Of a stretch of 64,000 nucleotides of DNA, positions 40,839 through 48,792 are shown one piece after another. Location: assembly GCF_014873955.1 (NCBI RefSeq), contig NZ_JADBED010000002.1, positions 11,300 through 75,299 on the forward strand. The letters run 5' to 3'. This DNA is from Nesterenkonia lutea (GTDB lineage Bacteria; Actinomycetota; Actinomycetes; Actinomycetales; Micrococcaceae). The notes beneath the pieces were generated by a model, which was not told where the DNA came from, did not search any database, and saw only the letters and a program-made list of their open reading frames with translations. Positions within the stretch are counted from its first letter, which is position 1. Each line of letters starts with the position of its first letter. The position numbers and the translations under genes are program-made.

Positions 40839-42322
40839 TGCCTAACGTCACGCGTGGTGATCGTATGGCGGGACTCGTCATGTACCTGGCCGGTCCAGGC
40901 CGCGCCAATGAGCACACGAACCCCCGGCTGATCGCCGGACATGACATGGTGACTTTCGCTGTTGCGCCCGGTAAGGATCTCAGCCGAGACGATGCGCTTG
41001 ATATCGCCAATGTGCTCGATGCTCCGCGCAAGCAGCACGGCACGAGCGTGCAGGTTCCCGTGCGTGAGTTCGATGAGGAACAGTCCACGTATGTCACCAC
41101 CGGCTACAAGGACGCGCACGTGTGGCACTGCTCGCTCGCGCTCAAAGCAGACGAGGGGAAACTCAGTGATGAGTTGTGGGCCGAGATCGCTTACGACTTC
41201 GTAGAAGGCATGGGCTTCATCGACCCGGACGGCGCGAAATCGTCTCGCTGGGCCGCCATTCACCACGGGGACTCCAGGAACGGCAACGATCATATTCATA
41301 TCGCCGTGCAGATGGTCCGTGAGGACGGCACGAAGGCCGACGTGCACTTTGATAAGCGCCGGTCTCAGAAAGTCGTCGGGGAGATCGAGAAGAAGCGCGG
41401 TCTCGTGGTGCTCGAATCACGAGATAAAAGCCGTGGTCTCGCCGGAGACAAGCCGGCCGAGCGCAGCACTGCGCAGCGGAACAACCAGGCGATGCCGGCC
41501 CCGGTTGAACTGCGCCGCAGGATGCGCGCAGCCCTGTCCACGTCATCGAGTCAGCACGAGTACGTGCAGCGGCTCATGGATTCAGGTGTGCGTGTGGCTC
41601 CACGCTTCGCCAAGGGCTCGACAGATCACGTTGTGGGCTATCGGGTCGGCATTGCCCCTGAGAAGGGGTCGAGCCAACAGACGATCTATTATGCGCCGTC
41701 GAAGATCGACCGCACATTGGGTTGGCCCTACATCAGCGCCCGGTTCAACGGCGAGGGTAGAGAGGGTGCTGATCGTCTGTTGCGCGGTATTCGTTCAGGA
41801 TCGATCGCGCAGCCAGATCGCGCGAGTAAGGTCCATGACTTCGAGCCGCGCCGTGCGCAGCAGCTCATGGCAGGAAACGCGGCACCCGATGCGTTGGCGA
41901 ACATCTACGCGCGGGTCTCGATGTCGATGGAGAAGGACAAGCCGGGAGTGTTCCACCAGCTATCGGAGAACTACGCCCGGGCCGCGCAGTCAGGCGGCAA
42001 CGCCTCCCACGCTCTGCGTCTGGGAGCACGGTTCGCGTCGAAGAATTCAGCGCGTAGTTGGCTTGCCGTGTTGCAGCAAGCGAACCGGCTTGCCCGGGCG
42101 ATGACTGATGACAAGCTGGCGAGTAACCGACCCCAGCTCACCGCCGCGACGTTGCCCGCTTTGGCTCAGGCTGACCGGATCATTCGGGCCGAGCTCATCC
42201 GTATGCAGAAGGAGAATGCCAGCAGCTCAGTAGCGGCACCGACGAAGGAACCGACCACACGAACTCCTATGAGTGTTCATCGCCCCCAAGGTTGGAGTGC
42301 AGACCGGGGACACGGACGCTAA
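40835..42322 (+). CDS. MobP-type relaxase
   Basis: 495 residues. GLVMYLAGPG near the start contains the candidate catalytic Tyr (Y17). HVWHCSLAL and IHHGDSRNGNDHIHIAVQMV (H153, H155) give the histidine triad of the VirD2/MobA relaxase fold. The C-terminal 250 residues have no known domain and may contact the secretion machine. Its start overlaps mobC. It should nick oriT and pilot the strand into the recipient. Confidence 0.86.
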   Translation: MMPNVTRGDRMAGLVMYLAGPGRANEHTNPRLIAGHDMVTFAVAPGKDLSRDDALDIANVLDAPRKQHGTSVQVPVREFDEEQSTYVTTGYKDAHVWHCSLALKADEGKLSDELWAEIAYDFVEGMGFIDPDGAKSSRWAAIHHGDSRNGNDHIHIAVQMVREDGTKADVHFDKRRSQKVVGEIEKKRGLVVLESRDKSRGLAGDKPAERSTAQRNNQAMPAPVELRRRMRAALSTSSSQHEYVQRLMDSGVRVAPRFAKGSTDHVVGYRVGIAPEKGSSQQTIYYAPSKIDRTLGWPYISARFNGEGREGADRLLRGIRSGSIAQPDRASKVHDFEPRRAQQLMAGNAAPDALANIYARVSMSMEKDKPGVFHQLSENYARAAQSGGNASHALRLGARFASKNSARSWLAVLQQANRLARAMTDDKLASNRPQLTAATLPALAQADRIIRAELIRMQKENASSSVAAPTKEPTTRTPMSVHRPQGWSADRGHGR

Positions 42323-42343
42323 TCGGCTACGGAAGGTAGGAAC

Positions 42344-43270
42344 ATGGCTGACAACGAAGAATCAGAGATCACGGAAAGCATCGCGTTTTTCGCACGGACC
42401 ATCACCGGCTCTGCGATGCAGTACAGAGAATCAGCCACGCGTCAGCACCAGGCCGAAGCGCAGCAGCGCGCCGCCGCCCAGGCGAACATGCAGCGCACGG
42501 AGGCGCAGCTCGCATCAGGGTTGCGCCAGGAGGTCTACAGCCGAGAGTTCTGGCGTACGGCATCGAGTGAGAACATCGCTGACCATATGACCGTGGCCTC
42601 ACACCTGGGACGCACTCAGCCGGATGCCCGCATGGCAGCCATGCACACGGCCGATGTGCTGCGCAACGATTTCGGGATCAACGTCGAGCACATGAACCGC
42701 GACCATCCGAACTCGTTGGAGGACCGGCACCACGCGCTGCGCGATGCCCTGGATGATCATTTCAACCGTGCACGAGTCGAGGCCGACGCCGACCAGACGC
42801 GGATCGACGCCCAACGCGAGACAGCCGTGCCAGAGGTCGCCGCCGCTGAGATCGCGCCGGCAGAAACCGAAGCTGAGCAGCCGGCCGAGAACACGCAGGC
42901 AGCCGCACCAGCCGAGCAGACCGCGGAGGTCAATGAAGCAACCGACCGCGCAGCAGAGGCACAGTCCTCAGAGAGCGCGAACCTTGCCACCGCAGATCGC
43001 GCCGGATCAGAGACACACCAGGACCAGGAGCACGCCCGATCAGAAGAAGCCACCGGAGGCCGACAGCCCGAGCCCTACACACGGGTCTCGAAACAGGAGC
43101 TTAACGAGATCCAGAAGCTCGATCCGGCCCTGGCCGCCGTTCGACAGCGGCAGGCCCAGGCATTCCCGGTGTCGGCGCAGTCCGCCGCCACCGGAACAGG
43201 CAAGACCGGACCCACCCCGGCACGCGGAGCCGTCAAGACTCAGAACAAGTCGCAGGTGATCTCTCGATGA
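42344..43270 (+). CDS. Ala/Glu-rich accessory protein of the relaxase operon
   Basis: 308 residues. The N-terminal 140 residues are helical (SIAFFARTITGSAMQYRESATRQHQAEAQQ and a DHFNRARVEADADQ helix). Then follows an acidic, Ala/Pro/Glu/Gln-rich disordered part, ending in TGKTGPTPARGAVKTQ. It follows the relaxase by 21 bases and overlaps the DUF4913 gene. No family was recognised. Its place suggests a role with the relaxosome. Confidence 0.55.
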   Translation: MADNEESEITESIAFFARTITGSAMQYRESATRQHQAEAQQRAAAQANMQRTEAQLASGLRQEVYSREFWRTASSENIADHMTVASHLGRTQPDARMAAMHTADVLRNDFGINVEHMNRDHPNSLEDRHHALRDALDDHFNRARVEADADQTRIDAQRETAVPEVAAAEIAPAETEAEQPAENTQAAAPAEQTAEVNEATDRAAEAQSSESANLATADRAGSETHQDQEHARSEEATGGRQPEPYTRVSKQELNEIQKLDPALAAVRQRQAQAFPVSAQSAATGTGKTGPTPARGAVKTQNKSQVISR

Positions 43271-43737
43271 GCGACACCAACTCCTTTGCCCCCGCTCTAG
43301 AGATCCACGAGCCCGAGGAGGCCGAGAGTGAAACGGCGGTCGATGAGCCCAGCGAGGGTGAAATGCCCTCGCTGGCCTACCCCAACGCTGGGGCATGGGT
43401 GGACGGCTGGCTTCTGCCGCACTACCGGCGCGAGCTGGGTGGCAGCAAGCGCCGCTGGGACCCGAACTGGTGGCACTACGAAGAGGTAGGCGGCGCGCTC
43501 GAAGCGCTGTGGCAAGCCTGGGAGCACCTACGACTGGAACCGGGTACAGGAATCGCGGTGTTCTACCGCGATTATCTCTACCCGATCATGGAACAACTCA
43601 CCGCCCGCGACGGGCCGTTCTGGAATTACCACGGCACCTATGCCCCGGCGAAGAGCAACACTGTTCCACCGGCCTGGGAGACCAACTCCACGCCGCGTGG
43701 GTGGTTCCGCGAGGAAGGTGACTCCCGCGAGAACTAG
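43267..43737 (+). CDS. DUF4913-family protein
   Basis: 156 residues. AWVDGWLLPHYRRELGG, WDPNWWHYEEVGGALEALWQAWE and WNYHGTY are the DUF4913 conserved blocks. The family occurs on actinobacterial plasmids and integrated elements beside relaxase and coupling genes; function unknown. It overlaps its upstream gene by four bases. Its last bases overlap the convergent toxin gene. Confidence 0.8.
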   Translation: MSDTNSFAPALEIHEPEEAESETAVDEPSEGEMPSLAYPNAGAWVDGWLLPHYRRELGGSKRRWDPNWWHYEEVGGALEALWQAWEHLRLEPGTGIAVFYRDYLYPIMEQLTARDGPFWNYHGTYAPAKSNTVPPAWETNSTPRGWFREEGDSREN

Positions 43738-44048
43738 CGAACAAAGAAGCACTGTGGCCCCGGAGGTGGCTGGGTCACTATCTTGCAGCCGTCGCTGCGC
43801 TGTCGAAGCTCAGTAGCCAACACCCACAACTCTCCGCGCTGGATGTCGCAGACGACTTGGTAGTGGCCCACACGGTGGACACAGAACCCCTTGCAGTTTG
43901 GTAGAAGAGGCTTACCCATGCTGGTCGGGTCGTCTAAGGACTCGACCTCTCGTAGTTTTCGCAGAATCTGCTGCGTCACTGACTTGTCGAGCTTCTTCAA
44001 GACCTTGCGAACGTCGGCATCGAGTTCAATCCGCCAGGTCGAGCTCAC
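43734..44048 (-). CDS. RelE/ParE-family toxin
   Basis: 104 residues. WRIELDADVRKVLKKLDKSVTQQILRKLREVE, then GFCVHRVGHYQVVCDIQRGELWVLATELRQR, is the RelE fold, with the Arg and Tyr positions of mRNA interferases. It overlaps its antitoxin by 23 bases. It most likely cleaves ribosome-bound mRNA; a ParE-type gyrase poison is the alternative. Confidence 0.82.
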   Translation of the reverse strand: MSSTWRIELDADVRKVLKKLDKSVTQQILRKLREVESLDDPTSMGKPLLPNCKGFCVHRVGHYQVVCDIQRGELWVLATELRQRSDGCKIVTQPPPGPQCFFVR

Positions 44049-44253
44049 GCTCTATTTCCTCGAGCGAGTATGTGTGGCGCCGACCGGGGCGGATCTCGGC
44101 GACCTTCTGCCCAAGTGAGAGCTCCCATTCCAGTCGTTCGATGTTCTCTTCGAGTAGTGAGCGCAGATAATAGCTCTTTGGGCGTCCGGTGCCTTGAGCC
44201 ACTCGGGAGAGCCGGACTTCTAGCTCTGCTGGTAATCGCACAGTGGTTGTCAT
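44026..44253 (-). CDS. Ribbon-helix-helix antitoxin (RelB-like)
   Basis: 75 residues from ATG 44253, behind AGGAGGT. TTTVRLPAELEVRLSRVAQGTGRPKSYYLRSLLEEN is a ribbon-helix-helix domain. The C-terminal acidic tail (YSLEEIERELDLAD) would wrap the toxin. It is the first gene of a two-gene addiction module at the right end of the transfer backbone. Confidence 0.82.
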   Translation of the reverse strand: MTTTVRLPAELEVRLSRVAQGTGRPKSYYLRSLLEENIERLEWELSLGQKVAEIRPGRRHTYSLEEIERELDLAD

Positions 44254-44459
44254 ATCCGCACCTCCTGCGCCAGGTTGTGTTATGTCCACACCAGACTTAT
44301 TCGTGATGCGGTCGAACTAGTCGTCGCGACGGGACGGTCGGAGATGATGACGTCTGGACCAGTGGGGGAGATGATTTCCTACGCATGCCAACAATATTTC
44401 GCTTCTATGCCGCCTTCCTGCATTAGCCGCGTCAGGGAAACGCGGCACGGGACTCGAGT

Positions 44460-44954
44460 TCAGAGCGTGGCGGGACCGGCAACATGGTCGAACACGAGGC
44501 TGGTTTGAGTGGTGGCCACGATCGGATTCGCGGACAGATGCTCCAGTACGAACTGTCTGATGTGATCGATGTCCCGTGCCGTGACGTGGATGAGGAAGTC
44601 ATCCACCCCGCCGACGAAAAAATACTGGGTGATTTCCGGGACCTTCTTAAGCGTCTCCCCAAAGGATGCCATCTGTTGCCGGGCCCCAGGGCGCAGCCTC
44701 ACGCTGATCAAGGCCTCTATGCCCTGACCGAGCGCTTGTGGGTCTACGTCAATGGTGAAACGCCGGATCACCCCCGCTTGCCGCAACGCCTTCATACGAG
44801 CTAAGCAGGTGGAGGGGGCAATACCGAGAGTATTACTGAGTGCCTGGTTGGTCATGCGGGCGTCGTCCCGTAACAGTTCGAGCAGTCGCCTGTCGACGTG
44901 GTCCAACTCGCGCAGTTGCAGATCCTTCGGTGTGCGCACTCGAGAGGTTGGCAT
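44460..44954 (-). CDS. Lrp/AsnC-family regulator, probable AldR
   Basis: 164 residues from ATG 44954. The N-terminal helix-turn-helix is DARMTNQALSNTLGIAPSTCLARMKAL. The RAM ligand-binding domain carries YFFVGGVDDFLIHVTARD. It is divergent from alanine dehydrogenase, exactly as aldR and ald are in mycobacteria and relatives. It probably senses alanine or another amino acid and controls ald. Confidence 0.85.
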   Translation of the reverse strand: MPTSRVRTPKDLQLRELDHVDRRLLELLRDDARMTNQALSNTLGIAPSTCLARMKALRQAGVIRRFTIDVDPQALGQGIEALISVRLRPGARQQMASFGETLKKVPEITQYFFVGGVDDFLIHVTARDIDHIRQFVLEHLSANPIVATTQTSLVFDHVAGPATL

Positions 44955-45074
44955 AGCTCCATTATTCTGTGGGTTTCCGGGCGGTCGCCGATATTTCTTC
45001 GATCCTATCGAATCGACTTGAAATTTGAGCAAGAATTTCCGAAGCGAACCACCGTTTCTTCGAAAGGACCACCC
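44955..45074. promoter_or_regulatory. lrp-ald divergent promoter region
   Basis: A 120-base AT-richer gap between the Lrp-type regulator and ald. Lrp proteins usually bind several phased, loosely palindromic sites here. Elements such as GATATTTCTTCGATCC and GAATTTCCGAAGC could be such sites. They are too degenerate to call firmly. Confidence 0.4.
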
Positions 45075-46193
45075 ATGATCATCGCCGTCCCCCGCGAGGT
45101 GAAGAACAATGAATACCGGGTTGCCATCACTGCCCCTGGCGTCCACGAGTTGACCAAGCGGGGCCATCAGGTTCTTGTGGAAGCCGGTGCCGGCCTCGGG
45201 TCAGCGATCAACGATGAGGACTACCGCACAGCGGGTGCCACGATCGTCGCTCGTGCCGACGAGCTGTGGGCACGAGCGGACATGGTCCTGAAAGTCAAGG
45301 AACCCGTGGAGTCCGAGTATCACCGTTTCCGTCACGGGTTGGTGCTGTTCACTTACCTGCATCTGGCCGCCGAGCCGAAGTTGACGCGAGCCCTGCTGGA
45401 CGCAGGCGTGACGGCAATCGCCTACGAGACAGTCCAGACTCCTGATCGTCGGTTGCCGCTACTGGCCCCGATGAGCGAAGTCGCGGGTCGACTTTCCGTG
45501 CAGGCGGGCGCTAACGCCCTGGCCGCTCCGGCCGGCGGAAAAGGCATTCTGCTGGGCGGCGTGCCCGGTGTGCACCAAGCGAAGGTAACGGTGCTCGGCG
45601 CCGGCACCGCCGGCACCAACGCCGCGGCTATGGCTGTGGGCCTAGGAGCCGAGGTGCGCATCATGGACATAAACGTCGACCGGCTCCGCCAGCTCGATGC
45701 TCAGTACGCGGGCCGCTTAAAAACCATCGTTTCCAACGCTCTAGAGGTTGAGCGTGCAGTCGTAGACTCTGATCTTGTCATCGGTTCAGTTCTGATCCCC
45801 GGCGCTAGGGCCCCTAAACTAGTCACCGACGCTATGGTCGCCGCCATGCGGCCCGGCAGTGTGCTGGTGGACATCGCCGTAGACCAGGGAGGTTGCTTTG
45901 AGAACTCGCATCCAACCACGCATGAGGATCCCACCTTCAAGGTGCATGAAACACAGTTCTACTGTGTGGGGAACATGCCTGGAGCCGTCCCCAACACTTC
46001 GACTTACGCCTTGACGAACGCCACGCTGCCGTACGCGGGCGCACTAGCCGACCTTGGCGTCGATGCCGCACTGGCGGCTGACCCAGCTCTGTCTGCCGGT
46101 CTTAACACCATGGACGGCCATGTTACCCACCGGTCGGTCAGTGCTGCCCATGGCTGGCCCTATCTGGACCGCAACGAGTTGGTTCCAGGTTAA
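45075..46193 (+). CDS. ald: Alanine dehydrogenase
   Basis: 372 residues from ATG 45075. VPREVKNNEYRVAITAPGV, the catalytic KVKEP region (ADMVLKVKEPVESEYH), HLAAEPKLT and the NAD-binding VTVLGAGTAGTNAAAMAVGLGA are all present, and the length is normal. The enzyme interconverts alanine and pyruvate with NAD(H) and ammonia. The gene is divergent from its likely regulator. IS debris begins about 70 bases after its stop. Confidence 0.92.
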   Translation: MIIAVPREVKNNEYRVAITAPGVHELTKRGHQVLVEAGAGLGSAINDEDYRTAGATIVARADELWARADMVLKVKEPVESEYHRFRHGLVLFTYLHLAAEPKLTRALLDAGVTAIAYETVQTPDRRLPLLAPMSEVAGRLSVQAGANALAAPAGGKGILLGGVPGVHQAKVTVLGAGTAGTNAAAMAVGLGAEVRIMDINVDRLRQLDAQYAGRLKTIVSNALEVERAVVDSDLVIGSVLIPGARAPKLVTDAMVAAMRPGSVLVDIAVDQGGCFENSHPTTHEDPTFKVHETQFYCVGNMPGAVPNTSTYALTNATLPYAGALADLGVDAALAADPALSAGLNTMDGHVTHRSVSAAHGWPYLDRNELVPG

Positions 46194-46372
46194 CAAGGGT
46201 CTGCCGCACCGATAGGTGACATTTTGATGTGACCTGCAGTCTGGTTTCCACTCGTCGTGACTAGCTTCCGGCGGTGAGCGGTTGAATGGCTTGAGCGAGG
46301 TCGTAGTCATGAGGCGTGTGAACCGCACTGGGATTCTTGGAGACTCCATCGTTTGGAAAGGATGATGGAGAC

Positions 46373-46717
46373 ATGCCGAAAGAGATCAACCCGGGCAACG
46401 CGACCACGCGCCGATACTCGGAGCAGGAGAAGGCCGCAGCAGTCCGCATGGTCCGCCAGCTGCGCAAGGAGCTGGGCACCGACCGCGGCACCGTGAAGCG
46501 AGTCGCTACCCAGCTGGGCTACGGCCCTGAGTCAGTCCGGTCCTGGGTCCGCCAAGCTGACATCGATAACGGCCACGCCCCGGGCCAGAGCACCGAGCAG
46601 TCCGCGCGAGAGAAAGCCCTGGAACAAGAGAACCGAGAACTACGGCGCGCCAACGAGATTCTGAAACGGGCCGCGACTTTCTTCGGGGCGGAGCTCGACC
46701 GCCAGTCACCGAGATAG
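46373..46717 (+). CDS. IS3 orfA (helix-turn-helix protein)
   Basis: 114 residues from ATG 46373. RYSEQEKAAAVRMVRQLRKE...VATQLGYGPESVRSWVRQADID is the IS3 OrfA helix-turn-helix. EQENRELRRANEILKRAATFF is the leucine zipper that ends in the usual FFGAELDR. The transposase is made by a -1 frameshift near the end of this gene (about 46670-46690), joining it to orfB. Confidence 0.9.
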   Translation: MPKEINPGNATTRRYSEQEKAAAVRMVRQLRKELGTDRGTVKRVATQLGYGPESVRSWVRQADIDNGHAPGQSTEQSAREKALEQENRELRRANEILKRAATFFGAELDRQSPR

Positions 46718-46788
46718 TCGCCTTCATCGAAGCCAACAAGGACGACGTTGTTGAAGGCCGTCGACTCGGAGTCGAGCCCATCTGCACG

Positions 46789-47643
46789 ATGCTGCAGGTG
46801 GCTCCGAGCACCTACTACGCCGCGAAACACCGCGCCCCCTCAGCTCGGAGCCTCAGGCATGCCGAGCTGATCCCGCAGCTGGTGAAACTCCATGCCCAGA
46901 ACTACGGAGTCTACGGAGCCAGGAAACTCTGGAAAACCGCGAACCGGGCCGGCCTGCAGATCGGTAGAGATCAGACGGCGAGACTGATGCGCCACGCTGG
47001 CCTCGAAGGTGTGCTCCGGCGCAAGAAGATCCGCACCACCACACCTGACCCTGAAGCCCCGCGGCATCCGGATCTGGTCAACCGCGAGTTCACCGCGATC
47101 GCGCCGAACCGGCTCTGGGTCACCGATCTGACCTACGTGCCGACCTGGGCCGGTGTGGCCTATGTCTGCTTCATCATCGATGCCTTCAGCCGCACGATCG
47201 TCGGCTGGCGGGTCGCTTCCACTATGCGCACCGACACGGTGCTCGATGCCATCGAGATGGCCCGCTGGTCTCGAGGCCCGCGGCATATGCAGCTACGGTG
47301 CCACAGCGATGCAGGATCTCAATTCACATCCATTCGCTACGGCGAGAGACTGGCCGAAATCGGGGCCACTCCCTCGATCGGCACCGTTGGGGATAGCTAC
47401 GACAATGCTCTGGCCGAGACCGTCAACGGCTGCTACAAGGCCGAGCTCATCCGAGGACCGGTGCGCACGCAGCGCGGTCCATGGAAGACGGTCGAAGATG
47501 TGGAGCTGGCGACTCTGGGGTGGGTGCACTGGCACAACACTGAGCGGCTCCATGGGTACCTCGGTGACCGGCCGCCGGCTGAATTCGAGGCCCTGTTCTA
47601 CGATGACAACACCAGACCCAATGACCTGGTGGAATCCCTATAG
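46789..47643 (+). CDS. IS3 orfB (DDE transposase domain)
   Basis: 284 residues from the first ATG; the fused product extends upstream through VTEIVAFIEANKDD. The rve catalytic domain has WVTDLTYVPTW (first D), CHSDAGSQFTS (second D) and DNALAETVNGCYKAE (E). It is full length and intact, so the element is probably still mobile. Confidence 0.92.
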   Translation: MLQVAPSTYYAAKHRAPSARSLRHAELIPQLVKLHAQNYGVYGARKLWKTANRAGLQIGRDQTARLMRHAGLEGVLRRKKIRTTTPDPEAPRHPDLVNREFTAIAPNRLWVTDLTYVPTWAGVAYVCFIIDAFSRTIVGWRVASTMRTDTVLDAIEMARWSRGPRHMQLRCHSDAGSQFTSIRYGERLAEIGATPSIGTVGDSYDNALAETVNGCYKAELIRGPVRTQRGPWKTVEDVELATLGWVHWHNTERLHGYLGDRPPAEFEALFYDDNTRPNDLVESL

Positions 47644-48250
47644 CCGGAGTCTCCATCAATCCCAGTGTGGTTCAGTGGCGTAAGCGAGGCTGGAGTGGCG
47701 GCGTCGGCGGTTGTAGAACACCACGATGTACTCGAAGATTGCGTTCGCCAGCTCAACCCGGGTCCTCCATTTCTTGCGATTAAGCAGCTCGATCTGCATC
47801 GAGGACCGGAAGGACTCCATCATCGCATTGTCCAGCCCATCACCCACGGTCCCGAAGGAGGGCAACAGACCTGCTGAACGCACCTTCTGGGTGACTACCC
47901 ATGAGGTGAACTGGACTCCATGATCCGCGTGGACGATCCCACCGACTTTGGTCATTCTCGCGCGGATCGCCATATTCAGAGCATTGACGAAGGTTCGAGC
48001 CCTGTTTGGAGTCGATCGTTCAGCCGATGATCTTGCGGCTGCACGCGTCCAGAACCACGGCACAGTAGACCTTGCCTTCCCCGGTGGGATGTTCGGTGCC
48101 TGTGAGTCAGCGTTGGCGCAGTGCCCTGGCGCTGATGGGGCGGTGCCTGTAGCGGTAGTAGCCCTGCCGGGAGACCCCGAGCAAGCGACAGCACGTATTC
48201 ACTGGCCCCCGGTGTCGACGAGACGGTCGATCCCCGGGTGCGCTCTTTTG

Positions 48251-48599
48251 CGCCGAGAGGCTTCTGGTCTAGCCAGGCCGATGCTCGTCGCAGGATCGAG
48301 ATCTTTGCTCGAGCTGTCGAACCCTGGCCCGGGCCGCGCGCAGTTCAGCTGATTCCTGGGGCCTGGGCGGAGACCATGACCGGTGTCGTCCTGGCGGAGC
48401 CAGGAGTGCAGCGTGACCTCGTGGCTTCCAAGGCCGACCGCGGTCTATTTAGACCTGTCGGCCCTCGCAGACCAGTGCGATGGCGCGGACCCGGAACTCT
48501 GGAGGGTAGGGGCGTGGCACGTTGATCAGCCTCCCCCGAAGGACATCGCCTAGCGCCGTCTGGTGGAAACCAAGCTGGGGATCAGGTCAAAGGTCGCCT
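48251..48599. other. Transposon debris without a clear gene
   Basis: Between the old IS3 transposase and the IS481 remnant. No frame of useful length matches a protein family. Its context suggests mixed ends of degraded insertion sequences. Confidence 0.35.
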
Positions 48600-48760
48600 A
48601 TCGGTGCGGCAGACCCTGGACGTGAAGAAGTTTGGGGGCGTCCCCGCTGGTGGCGGCGGCGGACCAGAGACAGGCCAGACCCGGGAAGTCCACAACACAG
48701 GGCGCCAACGGATGGGTTTCGACTACATCCACGTGGCCGTCGATAGGATCTGTGTCCTCC
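48600..48760 (+). pseudogene. IS481-family transposase fragment
   Basis: One frame reads DVKKFGGVPAGGG, then GRQRMGFDYIHVAVDR. This is the catalytic-core start of IS481 transposases (usually HVDVKKLGRIPDGGG...GYDYVHSAVDDHSR). It is cut on both sides and lacks the rest of the DDE triad. Confidence 0.6.
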
Positions 48761-48792
48761 GCGCCGCTAAAGGCGTGATTCGATATGGACCT

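Larger units (their letters stand above)
46319..47674 (+). mobile_element. Complete IS3-family insertion sequence, 1356 bp
   Basis: Terminal inverted repeats are TGAACCgCACTGGGATTcTTGG at the left and the same sequence with three changes, reversed, at the right. The 3-bp duplication GTG flanks it (46316-46318 and 47675-47677). It contains orfA and orfB in the -1 frame relation of IS3 elements. It landed in the 3' end of an older IS3 transposase. Confidence 0.9.
46261..48250 (-). pseudogene. Older IS3-family transposase, decayed and interrupted
   Basis: On the minus strand, GTEHPTGEGKVYCAVVLDACSRKIIG (an rve core) is followed by a stop and a frameshift. Then comes VHADHGVQFTSW...SFGTVGDGLDNAMMESF...YNRRRRHSSLAYAT. 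The last codons are separated from the true end (PHDYDLAQAIQPLTAGS, 46261-46318) by the newer IS3 element. Removing bases 46319-47677 (the newer element and one GTG copy) restores the C-terminus ...LAYATPHDYDLAQ. The left limit near 48250 is approximate. Confidence 0.75.

Noticed and set aside
47948-48525. Plus-strand frames over the old IS3 transposase
   Set aside because: Antisense to recognisable transposase sequence on the minus strand.
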